Shown here in pieces: positions 1 through 12,978 of a stretch of 64,000 nucleotides of DNA. Origin of the DNA: Prostheceraeus crozeri (taxonomy: Eukaryota > Platyhelminthes > Polycladida > Euryleptidae); contig CAJQUW010006089.1 in NCBI GenBank assembly GCA_907163375.1, positions 299,622 through 363,621 on the forward strand. Reading direction: 5' to 3'. Positions within the stretch are counted from its first letter, which is position 1; every line of letters begins with the position of its first letter. Under the pieces are notes generated by a model. That model saw nothing but the letters and a program-made list of their open reading frames with translations. It did not search any database and was not told the origin of the DNA. The position numbers and the translations under genes are program-made.

Positions 1-800
1 CCCTCTCATTTTGATGTTAGATGAGTTAATCTTCAATCTATAGATGTTAACGGTATACAATTAGCGCATATTTATTTCAGCATTGTTTTTGGTCTTAACA
101 AACTCGTTCTTCAGGTTACTACACGTTTCAAATCAAAATTTGAATTCTGTATTTGTAAGAAAATTGGGATATGCATCAATGATGCTTTTATAATATGCTC
201 GTACCTATACAAAATATTTTCGATTGAAAACTTGATTGTCTTTTCGAAAGAACAGATAGATCTCTGCTCTACATGTATCTTCAATTTCATTTTCACATTG
301 CAGAATTTGAAATCTCATGTGAATGCATTGGAAAACAGAATAGCACCTGATTACTACTTCTGTACAAGATTAAGTGAAACCGATATGGTGTGCAATCTGA
401 AAAGTCGAATAAAAACAAAATATAAAATCCACATGACTAAATTGGATGGATTTTTATCATCTGTCTAATAAATTCACAAAGTTTTTTTATTGTGTCAACA
501 TTTTTTTAAAAAAATTCAAGACTGACATTTTGCTTGCGAAATGTCACCCAATTTCGACATAAGATTTCACATACGTCAAACTCAAAGTTACGAAAATTTC
601 AGCTCACTGGCTATCATGCTTCCTGAAATATTCGATAGTAAACAGAGTGAGAATTGGGTCTAAAGCAAGACGAGTCGGACCTGGAATTTCGAAACACTAC
701 CTGGCCGTCGATCTTCAGGATACTTTTCCTTGACGTTCTCTTGCACTGTTGATAAAATATTAATACTGCGTTATACAATGGAGCTCAATTTGTTACTCGT
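1..800. other. Non-coding stretch, nothing recognised
   Basis: AT-rich sequence with only short, composition-poor open frames. The part from about 640 onward may be the decayed upstream portion of the Penelope-like element that follows, but no motif can be read there. Confidence 0.4.
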
Positions 801-803
801 AGC

Positions 804-1250
804 TTGACAATCATGTCCACTATGGCAAAAGTATACGTTATTAGCGATTACAACGTTGTTGCATTGTTACAGGGCGCTTTTAAAACTTTCAAGACATATG
901 CTATTTTTCCTGATAAAGATAAAGTCCGTCCGTGTTTAGCATCCAACGTGATTTATTGTTGTACATGCAGACAGTGCTCAAACTGTTACATTGGTGAGAC
1001 TAGGAGACACCTAATCACGAGAGTGAATGAGAGTGTTCACACTCGTATTGCAGAGACACTATGCATTAAATCAAGTACTCATGTACTAATAAATGAGAAT
1101 TCTTCATCTGTGCCTCTCCAAATGTTCTAATTTTAGTATCTTTTAGTGAAATGTATTGACCATGATTTATCCATGTATAAAAGCTGTTGTCTCAGCTACT
1201 ATATTGTCCTGAAGATGGTTTTAAATAAACTCGAAATCGATCGACAAACA
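804..1250 (+). mobile_element. Penelope-like retroelement, 3' end with GIY-YIG endonuclease remnant
   Basis: The 108-codon frame at 804-1130 contains VIYCCTC followed by CYIGETRRHLITR. That is the cysteine-rich linker plus GIY-YIG core found at the C-terminus of Penelope-like element (PLE) reverse transcriptases; KTYAIFPDKDKVRP ahead of it matches the usual spacer. The reverse transcriptase itself is absent, so this is a truncated 3' copy. About 80 bp after the stop comes CTGAAGATGG and then CGAAATCGATCG, a conserved 3'-terminal block of many PLEs. GIY-YIG nicks target DNA to prime insertion; that is family knowledge. The final EH of the motif is degenerate (ES here), as expected for a dead copy. 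The left boundary is unknown. Confidence 0.7.
1209..1245 (+). ncRNA. Degenerate hammerhead-ribozyme-like motif in the PLE tail
   Basis: CTGAAGA fits the hammerhead core CUGANGA. A short stem can form between GGUU and AACU, GAAA follows, and then the self-complementary TCGATCGA. Hammerhead ribozymes are known in PLE terminal repeats. Stems I and III are not convincing, so this may be only the sequence relic of one. Confidence 0.3.
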
Positions 1251-2861
1251 TGGCTCATTCAGTTACTAAGTATACGTTGTTAGTTAGGATATGAGCTTTC
1301 ATGACCGCATGACCCTCTCCCTAGAAATGTCTCTATCAGCAGTTGTAAAGCATTCTGCACAAGAAAAGTCACAACTATTTCTGCGAGATACGGCTTCAAA
1401 GGCAAGCTAGTGACAGCATGGTAATTTTCTTTGCGGGCGCGAGTCACACATGTAATTGCGTTTTTAGAAAAGCAAGTACAGGTTTGCATATTTCGAATAA
1501 TGAATGTGCATATTTGCAAAAATTATGTCTTCACTATATTCATATAAAATTTTATAAATTTGGTGGGTTTTGTATATGAGCTTGTGAATACTTATTCAGA
1601 TGCTTTGCTTCTGAACAAGAAAACATCCTGAGTAAATCTTGAAATATGATAATTGAAAATTCAAGTGTAATTTACAAAATGCATTCAAATAATAATTGAT
1701 TTCAAATAGAACAGCCAACGGGCGGGTCCGTGTTGAAAAGTGAAAAAATGCATCGCACAGAAAAATCCAGCCGCTTTCACTCTGATAGCAATCAGAACCT
1801 GCTCAGATCTTGATATAATTAAACCCAAGAAGTGACCCGAAATGTGTCCTTCTTCAAATTCTACGTGAGGTTTGAATTTCTGAGACATCGATATCCCAAA
1901 CTGGTTGCTTTTAAACTAATGGACGGACGCTGAGACATGACATATAGAATTACGTAGCATCTTTGAAGAGGGATCACATCAGCCAATTTACAGACTTTCT
2001 GAGGATAAACAGTGAGGTAACTATTATTCTAAATTAGCATGTATGAGACTTTCTGCGGAACGGACGCATACTTTCGCTGCTCCCCTACCTTCCGATCATG
2101 CACTTGCTCTCTTTAATTAGTTTGCGTGTGGTGTTGAGTTTGTCATCGTTGCAGTATGCAAATTTCTTACCGGTTGCCAAAATTGTTTCCACCAAGAAAA
2201 ACAATGACCAGCGTGTTTATCGTCAACAGAGACATGGCAGAAAAGTTTCATTCAAGAAATATTTTTCCAGAAATTAAAAATACTAAGAAAAAAGAAGAAA
2301 TTATCTCCTAGTATTAATTACCATGTCCTTATCACTCTCTCTTGTTTATTGCTCTCTCTTTCTCAACCTTTCCATAAGTCCGTAGTTCAATCACCTGAAA
2401 CAGCTCACTTCCCAGGTTATCACTCGCTCGTATAGTAAGTTTAGCGCTAAATTGCTTTGCCCTTCGTATCTTCTCGGTGCGCGGGTTACGATAATGAAAT
2501 TCACTCAGTCTACTCTCAAGACAGAGTTAATCCTTGGGTATTCCCATCTCTCTTGAGAATCTGTATCGACTCCGGGACACGGTTCATCTTCGGGTCAGTC
2601 ACTTGGCATCGAAACTCGAACAGGAAGCTTTGTCTGGGTCATAATTTCATCTTCCAGAAGCAACGGAGCTACCTGCATTCATATGAAGTGTTTTATCAAG
2701 AAGTGTCGGGTGACATCAATTCTCAAGTACTCAAAATATTCCGTCAACATTCTATGTCAATTTTGTGACTTATCTGAAAGTTGTTGAGCGTCTGCATGGT
2801 TTGTCTGACATTACATGATTTTTAGTACATCTGTGCACTAAACTTCGATGCTTTTTGGCAT
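1251..2861. other. Intergenic, no supported gene
   Basis: Open frames at 1280-1519, 1685-1888 and 2457-2768 show no domain, no recognised motif and no coding-like composition. I see no repeat structure here. Confidence 0.4.
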
Positions 2862-3566
2862 TCGCCAGCTAGTTTGAATGAGAGTCGGCATTCATTGGCC
2901 AGTGTGAGTGACAGTTGACATTCAGATTCCAGTGTGAGTGAGAGTCGACATTCAATGGCCAGTCAGTGAGGGTCGAAATTTAATGACCAGTGTGAGTGAG
3001 AGTCGACATTCAGTGGCCAGTGTGGGTGAGAGTCGACATTCAATAGCCAGTGTGAGTGAGAGTCGACATTCAGTAGCCTTTGTCAGTGATTGAGAGTCGA
3101 CATTTAGTAGCCAGTGTCAGTGATTGAGAGTCGACATTCAGTAACCAGTGTCAGTGATTGAGAGTCGACATTTAATGGACAGTGTGGGTGAGAGTGGACA
3201 TTCAGTAACCAGTGTGAGTGAGAGTCGACATTCAATAGCCAGTGTGAGTGAGAGTCGACATTCAGTAGCCTGTGTCAGTGATTGAGAGTCGACATTTAGT
3301 AGCCAGTGTCAGTGATTGAGAGTCGACACTCAGTAGCCAGTGTCAGTGATTGAGAGTCGACATTTAATGGACAGTGTGGGTGAGAGTGGACACTCAGTGG
3401 CCAGTGTCAGTAAGAGTCGACATTCAGTAGCCAGTGTCAGTGATTGAGAGTCGACATTTAATGGACAGTGTGAATGACAAATGACACTCAGTGGCCAGTG
3501 TGAGTGACAGTCGACATTCAGTAGTCAGTGTGAGTGAGAGTCGACAGTCAGCGGTTAGTGGGCGTG
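2862..3566. repeat. 30/34-bp minisatellite with a 192-bp higher-order unit
   Basis: About 22 tandem units. The basic 30-bp unit reads AGTGTGAGTGAGAGTCGACA followed by TTCAGTAGCC; a 34-bp variant carries the extra TCAGTGATTGA form. Most units contain GTCGAC. Units run in the order 30-30-34-34-34-30 from 3019 to 3210 and again from 3211 to 3402, giving a 192-bp higher-order repeat. The outer units are more diverged. The reverse-strand open frame inside it is a by-product of the repeat. Confidence 0.95.
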
Positions 3567-5588
3567 AAGTCTGAATCGCGTGGATGGGACAAAAGTTAGA
3601 ATTGAATTTCGTTAAGTAAGAATTCTCATAGGTGAGGGTCCACATTCAATGAGAATAATTCCTCTACAGGAGAAACCTATAACCTGCTTCACTATATCGC
3701 TTTTATGTTTAGCCTACTATAGGCGGAATACCGTTTATCTGCTAAGATAAAGTTCAGTTGCAATGCGCATCATTTTTACAGTTTCATATCCTCTTCTCCT
3801 CTCAAAAAAGCAACATCATAGCTATTGTCTTTCTGCAGGCAATACACAACTACTTGAATCTTCACTAATACCCCACTAACTCTTCCATCGACTTGTTTGA
3901 AAGTGTGCTTGATCACTTTATTCTGCTTCAATTAATTGTAAGAAATGCCCCTCATTATATTTTGTACTTTTGTGTTGACACAGAAAAATAACTAAAATGA
4001 TAATTTAGCGAGCACTCATCATTGATGAACAATGTCAGCAGACGAATTATTCCGAACTCGATCTACCGAGCGATAATTTATCATGCGAGAAGCCAGACAC
4101 TCGTCACATTGAAGGTTTTCAATCTACACACTGAGCAACTTAATTAGAGGTTCCTGAAATTTACATAATGCTCTTCCCAAGTGCAACATTGGAGACCTTA
4201 TCAAATCGTGATCAAATACGATTAATTACGGAAGGAGCATCGTAGTGTAGGATAATTAATGATTTATATCAGTCTTCATCACTCTCAATCGTAGATTAAC
4301 CAATTTCGAGTTATACAAAAACAACCGATGATATCGTAAAAGTTGTGAGTCGAGGAGCTTCAATTTCGCCATAGACATCGAACATAATGAGCAAATAAAT
4401 ATCTATGATTAAACCTCAAAGTCATGGACAAGTAACGACTTAATTTACATGATGAACAGCCCTATTGATGCTAAATAGTCAATTAAGACCTTTGCATACA
4501 ATCACATTCTTGATACTGCACCCCATCTATGGCATAAAAACAGTCTCTGTAGATGTGAAGCTCAACTCCTCCCATTCTTTTTCCGACACAGTTTGTTTTT
4601 CACTGTACAGTTACAAAAGCTTTGCTGACTAGTCAATTACGAATTGGTGATTTGTAAAATCTATACATTATCTCTTGACTATCATGCAATATTCTTACAT
4701 TTAAGCAATAAACTCAGAAATATTTTTCAATTGACGCAAAACTGATAATTTATGCATGAAGCACGAGTAAAATGTAATTGATTTATAACAATGAGCAAAA
4801 GTTCTCAAATTTATATATTGTGATAAATCTTAACTCTATTTTCATCCCTACATTTGACGTGAGGGAGCAATCCTCCTGCTACTAGTAATGACATCATAGC
4901 GTAATAAATAATGACTCAAAGGTTATTTTCAAGCATGAACGGTAGTGATAATTTCATCTAACATGTAAACTTTGGGTGGGGACAAGCAAAAGCTGAAGAA
5001 ATTGAAAATCAGCATTTTTTTATTAAACAGGACTGAAAAATAAAAATGGTTTCTAAACAGACCGATATCTCATAGACTGGGTCTGGTCATGATATTTTCA
5101 TGAAAAATACAGCATGTAGACCCTACTATGGAAGATTAACCTTCAATACAAACATGAAGAGTGTGTCATGTAAGCAGAGCAAAATAGACGAATCTAAGCT
5201 TGCTGTATTTCGAAACGAGTGTTTGTTAGTGGAATTCTCCTATTGTCAACTTAAAAATGATTGTGACGTGTGCACTGCACCCTCCACCATACGGTGTTTA
5301 CACATACATGAAGGATTTTTAACGTTGTAGTTCATTATTCATTTTATGATCAATAAGGCATTGATTAGCGGTCCAAAGTAATTAACCACATCTACTCTGA
5401 TTTATAGTAATCTACTATAATTCCACTGTTTAGGCCACATAGTCCAGTATAATTCAGCTAAGCCCCATAATCATATAAACTCCACTATCCTTTAAATCTG
5501 TGAGGCTCTCTGGGAGGGCAAGATAAATTTTCATAAAAATATTCGCATTATCTCATTGGTTATTTGACATTTGCCATATATTTAGAAA
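3567..5588. other. Intergenic, no supported gene
   Basis: AT-rich sequence. The open frame at 5100-5330 lacks recognisable features. No repeats of note seen by eye. Confidence 0.4.
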
Positions 5589-5702
5589 ATAAGCTATTCT
5601 ATGAATCCAGCGGGCAAGAAAATCGTAGATATATCCTCGTCCGCTTCGCGGCTTCGGATTTCTACATTTTCTTGCCATTCTGGCTTCATAGAATACCTAT
5701 TA
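5589..5702. repeat. Fold-back (inverted repeat) with GC-rich apical hairpin
   Basis: Left arm 5589-5635 and right arm 5656-5702 are inverted copies (about 85 percent by eye) sharing TATTCTATGAA and GGCAAGAAAAT. The short loop has its own small hairpin around CGCTTCGCG. The architecture resembles the fold-backs at 31.5 kb and 35.4-36.4 kb. Confidence 0.8.
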
Positions 5703-6344
5703 TCATAAGAATGCAGATGTTTTTTGTCTTATCATCATTGCTATCTAATCTAACAATTATCATCCTAAAATTTTAACTGACGATGTTTTCTTTATATTGA
5801 AAGGAAATTTACCATCTATATTAGTTTGCACCTGTGGATAGAAATTATTGTCAGTCAGCCATAATGATGATTGACTAACCACTTTGACAAATGAGTGTTT
5901 GAACTACAAATTAAAACAATAAGATATGATTGAATTCGTCCAAGACTTTTAATTTCAATTTCAAGATGAATATGGGTTCAAAGTAGTGTCAGAATGCAGC
6001 ATGTTGAATTAATGATTGCTAAAAGAATTATGGTTTTCAAGTCGTGTTTTCTAAATTTTCAGGCCATTGCCTTGATCGTGGTTCATAGAGATGCGAAGCT
6101 CTGAAACCGAACTCAACTCAATGCACTTTAATAGTTCAATTTTATATAAGTTAAATTAGGTTTAAATTAATATGTAAAATTAATCTTTGTAATGATATTT
6201 TTGTGACGATCAACATCATTCTAATAGAATTGAATGTTTCAATTTGCATATTGCATGATTGCATATTTCAAATACTCTGAATGAGTGAGTACAGCTGAAT
6301 GATTTTCATGAGTAATGAAATAGTCATACATTGCTAAGGCATTG
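5703..6344. other. Intergenic, nothing recognised
   Basis: AT-rich sequence without a convincing open frame or repeat. Confidence 0.4.
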
Positions 6345-6485
6345 TCTATACAGTAAGCATATTAGGTAGAGTAGCAACTCATCATTAATTAAATCCCCAA
6401 TGTGTATAAGTTTTGATTTTATTAAATGAACTCGAGTTGAGACCCAGCACCACAAGTTAGATGTTTTGATGTCAATGTGAAGTGA
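6345..6485 (+). mobile_element. hAT-like MITE, truncated 5' end copy
   Basis: Shares TTAGGTAGAGTAGCAACTC, TTAAATCCCCAATGTG and the TTAAATGAACTCGAGTTGAG block with the copies at 21882-22688 and 38317-39161. Only the first 140 bp or so survive; similarity fades after about 6485. Confidence 0.75.
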
Positions 6486-9400
6486 GATGTGAGAGAGTTT
6501 GAAGTGAGATTGTCGATGATTTTATTTCGTTGCCCACATGTTACTTTCAAGGCTCCCGCACTCACCGGATGATCATGAACCGCAATAATGTTCTTCTGAT
6601 TCTGAATTTCTGATCACATTTGTGCGAATTTCCTTTACAATTTATCTGCTGCTGTTTAAGTAAGAGAGCTATTTATCTCTTCAAAATCTGAACTTGAGAT
6701 ATTGACTGAGAAGTCATTTTGATCTGCCTTAAGAGTTGCCTTATCATTTATCTTTTAGAATTAACATATCTTTGTTTAATATACGGTGAACACGAAATCC
6801 GGCAGTACCCATCTTACTAATTACGTTTATTTCTTCTCAATGACTGATATGAAACTGAAAGCATTCTATCTAATATGTATCTCTGTTGGATCGCAGGCCT
6901 AATTCTATTGTCTTCATCATGAGGACAGTAAACAAAGACGGCGAGCACTCGGCAAGATTGTTGCAACTCATCTGTGATCGCATTTACTGATGAGGTTGGC
7001 GTCATCACCTTTATCCAGAGCCGCTCCTGCCGATAGATTCACTTTCTCTATCCGCGGAGCCTTGTAGAAATGTCAGAGACTCGATCAGGCGAACCATCGA
7101 GAGGAGTACATCAGTAACGGCTCCTTGACATACTCTGCCTCATCACCAGCCTGACTTGACGAGCTCTTGAGAGGTCAGAGAGAGCAAGTATTCACTTCCG
7201 TTCTCTTTCGTCTCATTTGTTCCGACACGCACAGCGGCGTGAGGAAAGGAGAAATGTTTGGTGAACTGTCAAATATTCTAATCTTGCTTCATTCAGTATT
7301 TCTTTGCGCACCCTCGATTTTCATAGCTTTCGCATAAATTTTTGCAAAAGACTTTTATAAAAGCTAATTCGTCATTTTGAACCGAGCATCAGTCTCTTTA
7401 ATATTACAAATATTTAACTTTTGGATGAAGTATAGTTTTTTGTTTTACAACAAAGAAAGGTCTGCCGCACTAGGCGCTGAAATATTCCACACTAAAATGC
7501 ATATAAGCTAACGAGCTGATTTTATAAACGTGCCCATTTGTGTAAATCAGAGAAACACGCATATGATTATCTGAAGTAAAATAAGTAGCATCGTGTGTGT
7601 ATTTTCGACTTATTACTTACATCATTTGAAAGATCAAAATCATCAGTAGAAGAGTTTGGGAATTGTGCAATGAAGAGAGAGAATGATGATTTTGAAGTCC
7701 ATAATTTGGAATCTGTAAGGAGCATCATTTTAAAGCCGCTTTATAATTTCTGATAGAAAGTCGCAAAGAAGTTTTCATAAAACTGAATTAATGATAATGA
7801 TAATATTCAACATCAGCATTAAAATATAAGTATCTAATTTGCTCCCAAATTATATGCAATGTCCATGAGAGACAGATTGCTTTTCACGCAACCGTCAAAC
7901 AAGGGGTACATGTAGATATGGCCGGAAACTCCTATGTTTGTATCTTTCATGGCCTTAAGACCGGTCGCTGTTATTCTCTCTAGACATAAAAGTCTTGCTT
8001 CTATCAATTCTGCTTTACATGGTTATAGGGATTCAAAATGATTTCAATTTTCACCTCATAATTCGATGGAGCACCAAGAATTTACAGGAAAGACAATCAA
8101 AATCTTGATGTGGGATCATTGCTGAGATTTACGATTCCACTTGATTTTACTTACGCACTTGTTCATTTTTGCAAGTCGATGTCTTCTAACTTTTATTATT
8201 CTTTGTATCTCGTATTGTGCCCGAAATACACAAATGGTCTGCTTCTCCGATAAATGATGTTAAGAGTCCATTTTGTAATGTATTTCACAGAGACCTGTTG
8301 GCATTCTAAAATTCTGTTTAAGTCCAGCAAAATTCTAAGTCTATCTAAATTCTACCATTCTAAATTTGTAAATTCTGTTAATCGCTATATTTGTTCGGTT
8401 ATGGATGACCTGGGGAGAAGATTTACAAACCAATAAGCATTTATCTTTAATCACTAAAAATTATCTGGAAATTACATCTTTCATATTTTGATTATCGGCG
8501 TGTAAATGTGTTATAATTAAATCACTCAAAATATTTCATCAGTCATACAGCAGAATTGATATTTGAAGTCACTTTACTTTCGGTCTTGTAACTGGTTTGC
8601 ACATTTTGTCATACGCGTCTTGGAAGTAGTTGAATATTACGTTGTGTCCCAGAATACCTCTTTCTAAATTCCGCTTTGTAAAACAATTATTGATCAGATC
8701 TGATTACCATTAATTGAATATAATTTCAGTATAATTATCGAATGAATTGTCAAAATCAAATTATTTAGAATTATTGTCATCATTTATATCATGACTAAGT
8801 AAAGCTAAGCAGCCAATTTCGGTTGAAACAGAAAAAAGCATCGAAATACGTTTAACATTAGATCAGCATCATCTCTTCAATAATATCTTCGTGACTATGA
8901 AGTAAGAAGAGTGTTATCCTTCCTTTCTGGGATTGAGATCGTATTTAAGAACTGGATTTTCCAACCTTGCTTGCTCATCACTTGATAGGACGCACGAGTG
9001 AGATAAAGTGTTACTTTCAAGACCTTTGAGAATATATTGATCGAAGATTCACACATAATAAGTACTTCCATTAGATAATTCATCATCTGATGAAAATTTG
9101 ATAACTTTAAATAGCAGTAATTTAGACCAATTTACTTTTGAAAGCTAAAGTGCATTGACAGTATATATTAAAGTAATTATTGAAGAGGATCCAGGTAAAA
9201 TAAAGCTGTTTTGCAACTTGAACTGATATTAGGGGCTAAACGTGACTTTCAGCAACGTGTTTATTCTCTGGTGACTTCATGCAAAGCTTTTTATCCTGTG
9301 GTGTTAGTTGTCTCAAATGCATGTGCAATGTGCATATCCTTGCATATAATATGAGTCATCAAAAAGTTTGTTTTTAAGCATTTATACTTTCACCTTTAAG

Positions 9401-10344
9401 TTGAAATGCCTGCGGTGCTTGCTTAAGTAAGTGCGGACGGCAACAGAATGCGCAGCTATCAAAGCGGGCAACAACTCAATGAATTATAAGGACATTCTTT
9501 TTTAGATACCCGATACATCAATAAACAAAGCTATTCATAAAAATTTACACCAGAAAAGTTTGATATATCTGACAAAGTAGCCTTGTTACCGTCTGTAAAT
9601 GCCCTTTTGTCATTTGATATCGCAATTTTCTATTATTGTTGATAGCTTACAATTTTAGGAACATAATTTGTATTTGACTGACATATTGATATCATACTGC
9701 ATCTCCTGAAATCCAACTTTAATCGCTAAATAAATGTGTGATTAAATATCCTTCAGACATTTTTCATATCAATGCGATAACATACTCAGACCTGCAGATA
9801 TACGACCCTAGCCTTGCGATCAAAGCTTTCATAAATATACCATTTATAACTAAATGGCTTCATTTCGGCCAATTCTAAATCTTAATTATCATTTTCTAGT
9901 CAAGTCAAAATCATGAAAGAGACTACATACCTATTAAGGCATCATGTGATAACTTTATAGAACTAAATACGTATTTGAGAAATTCATTCCAGGAAGCACC
10001 ATTACTTATGGAAAGTAATTTGTGATACATGGCGCCTTATTAAAATATCGGTGAGCTAATTTCCTCAAATTTTGTCAATTTCATCTTCAAAATATCTATT
10101 ATTCTAAACTCCATATAGAAATAGTTACAAACTCATGTAGTTAATTCGCGAATTGGGAGTTACGAGTCTTTTGTGGATTAACAAAATTAATTGTTAGTTA
10201 CTTTGCGAATTAAATTGATATTTTATACAAATCAACGGATAGTCGCGATATAATTGCGACAAATCTTCCCACTTATATATCTGAATACGATGTCTTTTTG
10301 ATGTTTGACACTGAAAATCATAATTCTATCATTTCATCAGTTAT
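6486..10344. other. Intergenic or intronic, no exon recognised
   Basis: Nearly 4 kb of AT-rich sequence with only short, featureless open frames. The protocadherin to the right is transcribed leftward and ends in a splice donor, so this stretch is probably in its first intron. I could not recognise a downstream cytoplasmic exon on the minus strand. Confidence 0.4.
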
Positions 10345-10347
10345 CTA

Positions 10348-10353
10348 ACTTAC
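10348..10353 (-). other. Splice donor GTAAGT ending the protocadherin exon
   Basis: Reads GTAAGT on the minus strand, directly after ATTCCG in phase 0. The apparent stop codon lies two bases or so beyond the donor, within the intron. Large single ectodomain exons spliced to small cytoplasmic exons are the normal layout of protocadherin genes. Confidence 0.8.
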
Positions 10354-12978
10354 CGGAATCCGAACAGCCGTGCCATCAGGCGATTCAGGCTTATGTTCTC
10401 CAGGATGTTGATTGGCAGCAATGGTGGCCTCTAATCTGCCTTCGGTGTACTTGTCTCTACCGTCGGTGACAGAATATCTCCTAAGGATCCAGATGGCACC
10501 GACGAGAATGGCAATAAGTAGCACTGTAGCGATGATGAGACCAATGATGGCGGTCATATCAGCTCTCATATGGCCCATGTCCGGTACCTCTTCATTCCGC
10601 GGTTGTAAATCAGTCACTAAGATAGTAAGTGTCACGAGAGAGCTCTTTGGTATCTCCCCCATATCAGATGCTTTAATGAGAAGTGTTTCGCGATGAGAGT
10701 GACAGTTTTCATAAGGTTTACTGAGAAGGAGTTGTCCACTTGTTTTGTCCAGTTCATAACGACCGTCGGTACTGGTGCCTGCAGGATCGTTTGGACGGTT
10801 TGCCCCTCCACCTGGATTCCGCACAAGATCATAGACAAGGTAAGCGTTGCGTCCAGAGTCAGAATCGTTAGCATGCACTCTAGCGATGACTTCGTTGGTA
10901 CGTTCTTTGCAAGACACATTGACGACGTTGTTTGTTGGATTGGGAAAGATGAATCGAGGAGCATGATCGTTAATATCTCGGAGATTGATACGAACTAAGG
11001 TATCTCCGAACTTTGGAGGAGTTCCTCCGTCCTCTGCTCGTACTCGGACTTCATACATGGACCGCTTCTCACGATCCAGGTTCCCCGTGCGAACTGTAAT
11101 TTCGCCACGCTGGGCGTGCACACTAAATTCACGAAGACCGGACAAAAGGCGGTATGTAACACGACCATTAGGACCAGAATCAGCGTCCTCCGCAGCTACA
11201 TTACCGACGAAAGAATTGACTCTCGCATGCTCATCAATGACAAATACATAAACTGGCTGGAAGCGAGGGGCGTGATCGTTTACGTCAGTTACAGTGATTT
11301 CAGCTGTTGCGGTTGCAGTATGCGCAATAGTCTTTGTTGGTGAGTCTTTAGCAAACACCCGAAAGTGATATCGGTCCTTTCGCTCTCTATCGAATTTGAT
11401 GCGTGCGTAGAGGCGCCCAGTATTTGCATCGATATTGGCTACTTGTCGACCTTCCGAAGCGAGACTATATTCTACTACTCCGTTCCCTCCCTCGTCCCGG
11501 TCACTTGCATTCACTGTACCCATAAACTGACCGATATGATTGCCCTCCGGGAAATGAATCTGGAAGACTTGTTCACGAAAACGGGGCTTGTTATCATTCA
11601 GATCACCAACATGGACGGTCAAAGCGCGTGTTGAAGTCTTTTGTGGTGTACCATTGTCGTAACATACCACCGTCACTTCATACATAGCTTTTGCCTCCCG
11701 ATCAAGTTCTCGACTAGCCACCAACTTGTACATGTCAGGAACATCCTGTGACATAAGGTCAAGGCGAAACGCTCCTCCGCCATTCATTGAGCATGTCACG
11801 CGCTTTGCTTTACCGCTGTCTGCGTCGGATACTTGTACAGTTGCCACTGGTCGACCTTCTTTAGAATTTTCAGGGATTGTTAATCTGTCCTGAGATAGCA
11901 CTGGTGTCACTTGAATGACAGGACTGTTGTCATTGACATCTTCTAAACGTACAGTCAGTGTTGCAGACGCTGTATTTTGTTTGTCTTTGCCATCATCACG
12001 TGCGATGATTGGCACCTCAAGGCGAGTTTGTGTTTCATAGTCGAGCGCAGCACGGATACGAACAGAGCCAGTGTCAGGATCTATGTGAAAAAGGCGTTCA
12101 GCAGCTGCTATATCTTCATCTCTGCCTGCCGAGTTGTCAAAGCTATAAATCACACGGCCGTTATCTCCTGCATCTCCATCACGTGCCATGAGCCGGAACA
12201 CCTCAGCATTCACCGGCCGATCTTCCGGCACCGATACGGAGAAGTTGCCGACCACCCATTCAGGAGAGCAATCGTTCTCGTCTTGAATCTCTACGGTAAC
12301 CAACGTCGAGCCACTGCGAGGTGGCGACGCTCCATCTTTGGCCACCACCTTTACCACGTATTTGTCCTGACGTTCTCGGTCTAGTCGCGGCTTTAGAGTC
12401 AGTTCCACACCTCCTCGAGATTGTTGTAAAGCAGCGGAGAAATGCTGCCTGTCTCTGCCTTCCAGAAAAACTGAGTCGAGTGAGTATCGCTGAGAATCTG
12501 GATCCGACACGGGAATGCGCAGACGAGTATTTGGACCAGAGTTCTCCTTTACACGGAAGAGCAGTCTAGGCTGCGAGAAAGTCGGTGCGTTGTCGTTAAT
12601 GTCTTCGATGTGGACTTGGATCCTAACCACGCGAAACATGTTAATGGGACTAAGTTTGACGAGTACGGGAATAAAACACTCATCGGTCGGACTTCGGCGA
12701 GTTTTTTTGCACACTGTTTCTCTGTCGATGCGAACGCTAGTTTGTAAGATACCGCTGCGTGAGTCCAATTGGAAGTAAGTAGGTTCACCATTATGGAAAT
12801 GATAACGGATGACACGCGCCTCTGAAGGTCTCATCTCTTTGTCAATATCCAATGCTTTAGGAAGACTGAGTACGAAGGTACCACGTGGGCTCTCTTCTCG
12901 CACACTCGCCTGTAGCGCGGATTTGGAGCCGTCGGTAATCACGACACAGAATAAAAGATGAAGGAGAAGCAGAGCCAT
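10354..12978 (-). CDS. Delta-type protocadherin, large first coding exon
   Basis: Calcium-dependent homophilic adhesion receptor of the plasma membrane. The exon encodes 875 residues: signal peptide 1-17, seven extracellular cadherin repeats (about 22-134, 135-241, 242-354, 355-467, 468-573, 574-676, 677-795), one membrane helix (809-832) and the start of a cytoplasmic tail. Calcium-binding linkers DINDN, DENDC, DVNDN, DLNDN, DVNDH and DINDH end repeats 1-6, with DRE motifs in most repeats; repeat 7 lacks the linker, as is usual before the membrane. Seven repeats and a CysX10Cys loop in repeat 1 match delta-1 protocadherins (PCDH1/7/9/11 group). The frame runs on to a stop at 10345-10347, but CCG|GTAAGT at 10354/10353 is a textbook phase-0 donor, so the tail continues in exons to the left. 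Several N-glycosylation sequons (NFS, NAS, NVS) are present. It looks intact. Confidence 0.93.

Noticed and set aside
2457-2768. 103-codon open frame
   Set aside because: No motif, no codon-like bias and no neighbouring exon signals; kept as unsupported.
3424-3645. 73-codon minus-strand frame with repeated LTLTTECRLS-type units
   Set aside because: Entirely inside the minisatellite; the apparent protein repeat is the DNA repeat read through.
10412-12778. Several open frames of 60-135 codons on the plus strand
   Set aside because: All are antisense to the intact protocadherin exon and have no domain content.
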